Shown here one piece after another: positions 1-4,950 of a DNA stretch of 5,917 nucleotides. The notes beneath the pieces are model-generated. The model had not been told where the DNA came from. It was given only the letters and a program-made list of their open reading frames with translations, and made no database searches. Position 1 is the first letter of the stretch; each line of letters starts with the position of its first letter. The translations under genes and the position numbers were made by a program. The DNA lies in the NCBI GenBank assembly GCA_027310925.1, contig DAICZX010000006.1:1-5917 (forward strand), read 5' to 3'. Origin of the DNA: Candidatus Parcubacteria bacterium. GTDB lineage: Bacteria > Patescibacteriota > Minisyncoccia > Phycocordibacterales > Phycocordibacteraceae.

Positions 1-1
1 C

Positions 2-190
2 GAGATAGTGAGCAGTGTCGTGCTAATTTATGGAATCTCGACAAAGAACACCCTCGCCACTCGAATCGCGATTGCTGTCGGGTTCTGTGGTGCGATTGGT
101 GTCATTCTGACAGTCAGAAACACCGCCCGCCTCGCTAACAAGTTAGGGGAGGAAACTCGCGAATTTCTCGCGAGCCTAAAGAAGCTCTAA
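2..190 (+). CDS. Small or 3'-partial membrane protein of unknown function
   Basis: The reading frame is open to the left edge of the window (GAG ATA precede the first possible start, GTG at 8-10) and stops at TAA 188-190. It may therefore be the C-terminal end of a longer gene, or a 60-residue protein starting at the GTG. No ribosome binding site can be judged because only seven bases lie upstream. Counted from the GTG, residues about 18-36 form one hydrophobic, Gly/Ala/Ile/Val-rich stretch that fits a single membrane helix. A charged, probably amphipathic helical tail follows and ends in Lys-Lys-Leu. This layout suggests a membrane-anchored protein with its C-terminus in the cytoplasm (positive-inside rule). 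I do not recognise the family. That the frame is a real gene is supported by the strong terminator 13 bases after its stop. Confidence 0.5.
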   Translation, partial: EIVSSVVLIYGISTKNTLATRIAIAVGFCGAIGVILTVRNTARLANKLGEETREFLASLKKL

Positions 191-202
191 ACCAGAACTA
201 CT

Positions 203-239
203 ACCCGAACGGAAATCATTTCCGTTCGGGTGATTTTTT
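203..239 (+). terminator. Strong rho-independent terminator
   Basis: The 13-bp perfect stem ACCCGAACGGAAA / TTTCCGTTCGGGT (203-215 with 219-231) closes a three-base TCA loop. Two bases after the stem comes a run of six T (234-239). It lies 13 bases past the stop codon at 188-190, so it most likely ends transcription of the upstream small membrane-protein gene and insulates the large gene that follows. Confidence 0.93.
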
Positions 240-304
240 ACTCGTTGATTCGCATGTGAATTTCATGACCAATGAAATTGACCGGTCTCCGCCTTGTTTA
301 GCGC

Positions 305-343
305 GCATGGAGTGAGAATTCCATGCTTTAATATAGAAGCATG
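305..343 (+). promoter_or_regulatory. Two overlapping, mutually exclusive hairpins in the leader region
   Basis: GCATGG (305-310) can pair with CCATGC (321-326). Alternatively CATGCTT (322-328) can pair with AAGCATG (337-343). The two stems share bases 322-326, so only one can form at a time. The second hairpin is followed by CATTTT (344-349), a weak terminator-like tail. A 16-codon frame (ATG 265 to TGA 313-315) ends inside the loop of the first hairpin, which resembles a leader-peptide attenuator, but it has no visible Shine-Dalgarno sequence. Whether any transcript crosses this region is unknown, because the best promoter for the downstream gene lies further down at 445-474. Confidence 0.3.
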
Positions 344-430
344 CATTTTAGAAATCGTGCCTCATTTAGTTTGAGCAGTTCTGTGGTGATTACCATGTTT
401 ATGTATGTATTGTGTGTGACAGGTAGGGCG

Positions 431-447
431 TGACAAACATCCTCTTC
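431..447 (+). repeat. 17-base direct repeat, copy upstream of the large gene
   Basis: TGACAAACATCCTCTTC matches TGACACACATCCTTTTC at 4258-4274 in 15 of 17 positions. The pair brackets the large surface-protein gene. Its 10-base core AAACATCCTC also recurs exactly at 4977-4986, at the start of abiEii. The function is unknown and chance is possible. Confidence 0.3.
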
Positions 448-474
448 ATAAAAATAGATGGTTCATGCTAGAAT
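445..474 (+). promoter_or_regulatory. Extended -10 promoter of the large surface-protein gene
   Basis: The -35-like TTCATA (445-450, 4 of 6 to TTGACA) is followed by 18 bases and TAGAAT (469-474, 5 of 6 to TATAAT). TG stands at 466-467, giving the extended -10 form TGCTAGAAT. Transcription would begin near 481. This places a TTG codon at 478 upstream of the mRNA start and favours ATG 490 or ATG 511 as the true initiation codon. Confidence 0.5.
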
Positions 475-500
475 GCCTTGAAAATTAATATGCACGTATT

Positions 501-505
501 AAAGG
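501..505 (+). promoter_or_regulatory. Putative ribosome binding site for ATG 511
   Basis: AAAGG (501-505) sits five bases before ATG 511, which is normal Shine-Dalgarno spacing. Neither the in-frame TTG 478 nor ATG 490 has a purine-rich sequence at a useful distance. The stronger-looking AGGAGG at 514-519 lies inside codons 2-3 of this frame and has no in-frame ATG, GTG or TTG at a suitable distance downstream. Confidence 0.4.
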
Positions 506-510
506 CTGTA

Positions 511-3500
511 ATGAGGAGGGTACTGGATCATCTTCAGATAAGAGGGAATATCCGAAAAAATTCTAAGATATTTCCAATCTTTGGAATTTTGTTTCTGATT
601 GTCTTTTTCTGTTTTGGAACAGCAGCTGCGGAAGCAGCCCCGATTATGATTTTGTCAAACTCTTCTCATGAAATGGACGAGATGGGGGCGACTATTAACC
701 AACTTCTTGGTCATACATATACCAGTTCTCAATTCATAATAGACTATACAACCGATAGTTCCTGCCCGAACGGTACCACTGATTTTGCGGGCTTTACTCC
801 ACTCGCGGCCATTGAAAACACGGGCGTGACGTACTGCAGCACCTTGACTAACGCGACAACAACACCACAGTTCCCTTACCAGATGTTCACCACCTCATTT
901 ACCGAGAATCCTGGCGACTCGGTGTCGACCTATAACCAATTTGCCTCGTATGACGTAACGGATAACTATGCATTTACTAACGATACACCTCCCGCCATAG
1001 CATTGCCCACGACCCTATACACTTCTCCCGGCAGTTCTGTCTTTTGCAGTGCCGCGGGCGTCGAATGGACACTCGATCCAACGGTCTTTTGCAGTTCGTC
1101 TCTCTCATGCATGACTGCGGCGAATGCAGGGCTCATGTCGTGGCTCCGCCTCGAGCATCCCACGTGGAATTGGTACGACGTAAAAGCAGCGATGCGGCAA
1201 AACGGTACAAACTGGACGACAGGATATGCTCCTAAGAACTACGGATTCGGCGTCATAAACGCCACTACTACGAACGAACTTTCAGATTCTCAGATATTAC
1301 TGCAGCCGCCCGAAGCGACCGCCACAACCACTGGAACGCCATACGGACAAATCACGTTTACTCTATTTCCATTCCGACAAACTCGCCGTGCAGAAGACGT
1401 ACTATTTGAGTTTCCGAGCAATCCAGGATTTCAACCCGGCATCGCAAGTAGCAGCGATCTCACGCTCGCCAATATACAGGCGCTTGGTGGTACCAAAATT
1501 ACCGATTACACCGGCTCTCTCGCGACAACCACCGCACCAATCTTTTTTCCTGTTTCAAACGCCTATTTTGTATGGTTTACCGCCGACAGTTTGAATGATA
1601 CGGCAAGCACGACTCATTTTTCTCGTATTGATACCTACTCTGTTTTAGGCCCTCTGAGTCAGGGGGATATAAGCTTCGACACATTTAGCCTCACTTCTCC
1701 TGCGAATAATGCGATATCGACAACGTCCTCACCAACCTTCTCGTGGACTGCGGCAAATGCATCCACAGATACCGCGACATACCAACTCTACATCGATGGT
1801 GCGCTCAATACCGATAACATTAATGGTACTTCGATTATTTCAACCACCACTCTTTCAGTAGGTACGCATACGTGGTATGTCAAAGCCTTCAACAGTGATG
1901 GAATGTCGACGAGCTCTCCGACATACACCGTCAACGTCAATCCAAGTTACACATCCGGTACAACATTCTATGTCGACAATGTACTTGGTAACGATAACAA
2001 TCCAGGCACCCAGTCTCAGCCATGGGCAACTCTCACCAAGGCGGCTGATACTGTGCACGCAGGGGACACAGTTAAAATCGTAGCGAACAGCGGTGACCCA
2101 TACCGAGAGACGCTCACCCCTCTCAATAGTGGAACCGCGTTAGCCCCCATCACGTTCGAGGCCGCGGATCCGACACAGAAACCAGAGATCTGGGGCAGTA
2201 CCGATGAGTCGGGTGGGTGGAGTACTTACAGCGGAGGAAATGCTGATACCTATCAGAAAGCGCTCACAACCCAGCCGTATGTCGTTGCCGCGGGCCCATC
2301 AATCGGTGCATTGACCTCGAGAGTTAATGGGTCTTCTCAAACCGCACTTAATCCCGGTGAGTGGTTTTGGAGTTTTGCCTCAAGCACTCTCTACTATCGA
2401 CTCCAAAGCGGAGAAGACATCTCGACGCTTCATATTGAGGCGGCGACGAGCAATTATGGTATTTCAAGCACCGGATACAAGATATTTAAAAATATCATTG
2501 TACGATATGAAAACGAGGCTGGCGTGAATATGGGAGAGGCTGGTTCAATTGCACAAGGCGTTGAAGTGTATGATTCATATCACGGAATATCGATAGGTGG
2601 CGGGAGTGCGACTATAGAGAGTTGTGTCGTCGCGGGAAATGTCTCAAGTGGAATTGATAGCAACAATTACGGTAGCCCGATTATTTACAACTCCCTTTCC
2701 TATGGAAACGGCGGTGCCGGTATATATCTTTTCGTCCTTGACACCAGTGCCCCGAAAATAGAGAACACTATTTCATCTGGAAACACAGGCTATCCGTTCT
2801 CAGTCTCGTATTTCACTTGGTCGATGCCAAAGTCCTTCATCACCTCAAACAACTCCTGGGACGCTGCTGGGGATAGCGGCTGGGATACTTTTGATGGAAC
2901 GAATAATCAGGCGCTAACAAACCCGCTTTTTACCAGTACGAGTACCGGTGACTTCACTCTGCAGCAATTCTCTCCTGAAATCGATACGGGCACACCGATC
3001 GCCGGCCTCACAACCGATGCGCTCGGGAATCCTATATATGGGACGCCCGACATCGGTCCGTATGAATATCAGCCGCCCTACAGTATCACCTCGGGAAGTA
3101 TTCCTGTCGGTGGAAGCTTCCGGGTATATGGAAATGGGAATTACCGTATGCTCACTGCGACATCAAGCTCCGCGACGGCACACTTGACCATAGCCCCTCC
3201 GAGCGGTTTCTCTTCTACTGATTACAGCCAATGGCTCGACGTGACAGTGAATAGCTGGGCAACCTCGACACCATACACGAAATCATGGACGGCAACCTCG
3301 TCATCTGCCACTTCGGTGACGCAGACCATCGGCGATCTTGCGCCGAGTGCCTGGTATACCGTTTCCGTTGATGGTACGCCCGATACGACGCTTGAATCTA
3401 ATGCGAATGGCTCTCTCGCATACATTTATGCAGGCGGGTGGTCAACAGCACACACGTTCAGTGTGAGCCAGGCCGCAACCGGTCCTGCAACCACTGTTTC

Positions 3501-4260
3501 TTCTCCTTCCGATAACACGACTGAATCGGGACCTGTCTCTCTCGCGTGGAGCTGGAATACTGCGGACGGAAGTGCTGCCGACATCGCGAAGTATCAACTC
3601 TATGTCGACGGCGCTCTCACGGTTGACAACATTTCCTCGACGGCAACTTCAGTCGTGGTCCCGGATACGGTTTCTTGTAACGAGCAGCATACCTGGTATG
3701 TGCAGGCGGTTGACACTTCGGGAAACGCAAGCCCCTCCGCAACTCGACATCTCACTATCTCATGCGGCGGTATCGTTCCTACGACGGCATATTCCACGAA
3801 TCCAACTCCCTTTGCAGTACTCACGGCTCCTGTGCCGCCTTTGTCCACCACAACCGAGCAACTCACGGCTTCTTCAACCCCTCCAACGATATCGCACACG
3901 TCAACGCTCACGAGCTCTCAGATCCAATCGATCCTCTTGGTCCTTTCTTCCTTCGGAGCCGATAGCGCTACTATTGCGAAGGTTGATTCGGCACTCACGG
4001 GTGTATCGGTACCATCGACAAATTCCGCAACAGTCTCCTCCTGCTCCTTTACAAGAGACCTGACCATTGGTGCGCAGGGAAGTGATGTGACCTGTTTACA
4101 GGAGGCGCTCATCAAAGATAATTATGTGATCCAGGCAGGTGCGACCGGTTACTTCGGTCCCGAGACAAGAGCGGCGGTGGCTGCATGGCAGAAGATGGTC
4201 GGTATCACTCCGGCACATGGGTATTTTGGGGCTATTTCGCGGGGGAGGTGGGCAATTTGA
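511..4260 (+). CDS. Giant exported modular surface protein: degenerate subtilase-like, Ig-like, beta-helix and peptidoglycan-binding domains
   Basis: ATG 511 is chosen for its AAAGG and the promoter position; ATG 490 and TTG 478 are in-frame alternatives. The product is 1249 residues, numbered from ATG 511. Residues 1-42 are a signal peptide with a basic start, hydrophobic core 20-39 and probable cleavage after AEA. Residues 44-251 resemble peptidase S8. SSH at His53, a GV...N block ending at Asn114, NQFAS at 142-146, Ser199 in SLSCMTAANAG, the HPTW..DVKAAMRQ helix and NYGFGVINA match subtilase landmarks, but the Asp strand is absent and GTS reads SLS. Residues 262-381 form an unassigned beta domain containing PFRQTRR. 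Residues 392-477 and 997-1084 are two related Ig/FN3-like domains. Residues 484-853 look like a right-handed beta-helix (YVDNVLGNDNNPGT start, GDTV..Y.ETL) ending in SPEIDTG...DIGPYEY, typical of choice-of-anchor Q proteins. Residues 857-988 form another beta domain. A Pro/Thr linker, a short helical segment (1130-1166) and a peptidoglycan-binding domain with Cys1178 and Cys1195 (1178-1247) follow. I infer a wall-bound surface protein; substrate and activity are unknown. Confidence 0.9.
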   Translation: MRRVLDHLQIRGNIRKNSKIFPIFGILFLIVFFCFGTAAAEAAPIMILSNSSHEMDEMGATINQLLGHTYTSSQFIIDYTTDSSCPNGTTDFAGFTPLAAIENTGVTYCSTLTNATTTPQFPYQMFTTSFTENPGDSVSTYNQFASYDVTDNYAFTNDTPPAIALPTTLYTSPGSSVFCSAAGVEWTLDPTVFCSSSLSCMTAANAGLMSWLRLEHPTWNWYDVKAAMRQNGTNWTTGYAPKNYGFGVINATTTNELSDSQILLQPPEATATTTGTPYGQITFTLFPFRQTRRAEDVLFEFPSNPGFQPGIASSSDLTLANIQALGGTKITDYTGSLATTTAPIFFPVSNAYFVWFTADSLNDTASTTHFSRIDTYSVLGPLSQGDISFDTFSLTSPANNAISTTSSPTFSWTAANASTDTATYQLYIDGALNTDNINGTSIISTTTLSVGTHTWYVKAFNSDGMSTSSPTYTVNVNPSYTSGTTFYVDNVLGNDNNPGTQSQPWATLTKAADTVHAGDTVKIVANSGDPYRETLTPLNSGTALAPITFEAADPTQKPEIWGSTDESGGWSTYSGGNADTYQKALTTQPYVVAAGPSIGALTSRVNGSSQTALNPGEWFWSFASSTLYYRLQSGEDISTLHIEAATSNYGISSTGYKIFKNIIVRYENEAGVNMGEAGSIAQGVEVYDSYHGISIGGGSATIESCVVAGNVSSGIDSNNYGSPIIYNSLSYGNGGAGIYLFVLDTSAPKIENTISSGNTGYPFSVSYFTWSMPKSFITSNNSWDAAGDSGWDTFDGTNNQALTNPLFTSTSTGDFTLQQFSPEIDTGTPIAGLTTDALGNPIYGTPDIGPYEYQPPYSITSGSIPVGGSFRVYGNGNYRMLTATSSSATAHLTIAPPSGFSSTDYSQWLDVTVNSWATSTPYTKSWTATSSSATSVTQTIGDLAPSAWYTVSVDGTPDTTLESNANGSLAYIYAGGWSTAHTFSVSQAATGPATTVSSPSDNTTESGPVSLAWSWNTADGSAADIAKYQLYVDGALTVDNISSTATSVVVPDTVSCNEQHTWYVQAVDTSGNASPSATRHLTISCGGIVPTTAYSTNPTPFAVLTAPVPPLSTTTEQLTASSTPPTISHTSTLTSSQIQSILLVLSSFGADSATIAKVDSALTGVSVPSTNSATVSSCSFTRDLTIGAQGSDVTCLQEALIKDNYVIQAGATGYFGPETRAAVAAWQKMVGITPAHGYFGAISRGRWAI
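1684..1941 (+). repeat. Ig/FN3-like domain, copy 1 (internal coding repeat)
   Basis: This segment encodes an 86-residue beta-sandwich that begins LTSPANNA and contains YQLYIDGALNTDNI, then THTWYVKAFNSDG. The same framework returns about 600 residues later (3499-3762). Over the 14-residue core, 11 residues are identical between the copies, but only 30 of 42 bases match and most of the mismatches lie at third codon positions. This fits an old domain duplication kept by selection on the protein. Confidence 0.7.
3499..3762 (+). repeat. Ig/FN3-like domain, copy 2 (internal coding repeat)
   Basis: This is the second copy of the module. It begins SSPSDNTT and contains YQLYVDGALTVDNI, then HTWYVQAVDTSGN. 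Unlike copy 1 it carries a cysteine just before the HTW strand and another at the domain end (LTISCGG), which could form a disulfide outside the cell. It sits between the second unassigned beta domain and the Pro/Thr linker to the peptidoglycan-binding domain, so it probably acts as a spacer near the wall. Confidence 0.7.
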
Positions 4261-4274
4261 CACACATCCTTTTC
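4258..4274 (+). repeat. 17-base direct repeat, copy overlapping the stop of the large gene
   Basis: TGACACACATCCTTTTC is the partner of 431-447 (15 of 17 identical, same orientation). Its first three bases are the TGA stop codon of the large gene. No hairpin with a T-run follows, so no intrinsic terminator is visible between this stop and the abiE promoter. Confidence 0.3.
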
Positions 4275-4289
4275 CACCCCCACACGCCA

Positions 4290-4317
4290 TTGGTAATCAG
4301 GATCGTTATGATAATAT
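4290..4317 (+). promoter_or_regulatory. Putative extended -10 promoter of the abiE operon
   Basis: TTGGTA (4290-4295) is followed after 16 bases by TAATAT (4312-4317). TG at 4309-4310 gives an extended -10 (TGATAATAT). An overlapping alternative -10 is TATGAT at 4307-4312. Transcription would start near 4324, leaving a leader of about 35 bases that contains the palindrome at 4331-4343. Confidence 0.42.
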
Positions 4318-4330
4318 GTGAACTGTAAGT

Positions 4331-4343
4331 TAGGTTAAACCTA
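4331..4343. promoter_or_regulatory. Operator-like palindrome in the abiE leader
   Basis: TAGGTT-A-AACCTA is a perfect 6-bp inverted repeat around one central base, placed just downstream of the predicted transcription start and 15 bases before the abiEi start codon. AbiEi proteins are known to bind inverted repeats in their own promoter and repress the operon, so this is the best operator candidate. As RNA it could only form a weak 5-bp hairpin with no T-run, which argues against a terminator. Confidence 0.45.
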
Positions 4344-4352
4344 CCCACCATC

Positions 4353-4362
4353 CCATATATGG
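4353..4362. promoter_or_regulatory. Ten-base perfect palindrome over the abiEi start codon
   Basis: CCATATATGG is self-complementary over all ten bases and contains the ATG at 4359-4361. There is no Shine-Dalgarno sequence; the 25 bases before the ATG are C/A/T-rich (CTACCCACCATCCC). It could be a second operator half or simply a chance palindrome. Confidence 0.3.
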
Positions 4363-4949
4363 AAAAAGGCGAATATTTGGATTGCATCCTGCGGTCTGAC
4401 AAGACTGTCTTTTCAACGAAAGACATCTTGCTCCTGTGGGGCGAGTCCGGCAGCAATGCCGCAAAGGCCCGTGTTAACTACTACGCCCGAACTGGGAAGC
4501 TCCACCGTATCCGTAAAGGGTTTTACGCCAAAGACAGTAAGTACGATCCTTTCGAACTCGCCACCAAGATTTTCACACCGTCATACATTAGTCTCGAGAC
4601 TGTTTTAAGCAAAGCAGGGGTCATCTTCCAATTCTATGGATCCGTCACATTCATCGCATCATATCTCAAGCGGGATATTACCATTGAAGGTTCCTGGTAT
4701 AAATACCGGAGAATGAAAAACGATATCCTCACGAATCACATGGGTATCGAGATGAAAGAAAGCTACGCCATTGCAACACCCGAACGTGCTTTCCTCGATA
4801 TCGTCTATCTGTACAAGGACTATCACTTCGACAACCTCGTCCCGCTCGACTGGGATAAAGTCGGCGCGCTCCTCCCGGTCTATCGTGGCAATAGGCGCAT
4901 GGAAAAGAAAGTGAAGGAGTACCGGGAGCTCGTTATTCAGGCTCCCTAA
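4359..4949 (+). CDS. abiEi: AbiEi-family antitoxin and transcriptional autorepressor
   Basis: This 196-residue protein is the antitoxin of an AbiE (type IV) toxin-antitoxin pair. In characterised AbiE systems AbiEi does not bind the toxin directly. It represses the operon through an N-terminal winged helix-turn-helix and neutralises the toxin through its C-terminal domain. The first 57 or so residues have the expected pattern: a helix starting FSTKDI, a recognition-helix region (NAAKARVNYYARTGKL) and the basic wing RIRKGFYA. Family-type motifs follow, YISLETVLSKAGVI at 76-89 and ATPERAFLDIVYL at 139-151, and the C-terminus is basic and helical. ATG 4359 is the only sensible start and lacks a Shine-Dalgarno sequence, as is frequent in this group of bacteria. 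The gene ends one base before the toxin start. The palindrome at 4331-4343 is a likely autoregulatory target. Confidence 0.88.
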   Translation: MEKGEYLDCILRSDKTVFSTKDILLLWGESGSNAAKARVNYYARTGKLHRIRKGFYAKDSKYDPFELATKIFTPSYISLETVLSKAGVIFQFYGSVTFIASYLKRDITIEGSWYKYRRMKNDILTNHMGIEMKESYAIATPERAFLDIVYLYKDYHFDNLVPLDWDKVGALLPVYRGNRRMEKKVKEYRELVIQAP

Positions 4950-4950
4950 T

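Noticed and set aside
278..283. TTGACC as a -35 box
   Set aside because: The sequence 16-18 bases downstream (GCGCGCAT) bears no resemblance to a -10 element.
514..519. AGGAGG as Shine-Dalgarno for a start downstream of ATG 511
   Set aside because: No ATG, GTG or TTG in frame follows at 5-12 bases. A later start would also remove the basic part of the signal peptide.
3600..3911. 103-codon open frame on the - strand
   Set aside because: It lies wholly inside the large gene, has no own promoter or ribosome site, and its composition mirrors the sense frame.
3572..4063. 163-codon open frame on the + strand inside the large gene, shifted frame
   Set aside because: The translation is rich in Ser, Arg, Pro and Gln without hydrophobic patterning. 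It is the shadow of Thr/Ser/Pro-rich coding in the true frame, which carries recognisable domains throughout.
4331..4343. Palindrome as terminator of the large gene
   Set aside because: As a hairpin it has only 5 bp and a three-base loop, and C/A-rich sequence follows rather than a T-run.
4232..4456. 74-codon minus-strand frame crossing the abiE promoter region
   Set aside because: It overlaps the end of one gene and the start of the next with no family resemblance or initiation signals, so it is treated as a shadow.
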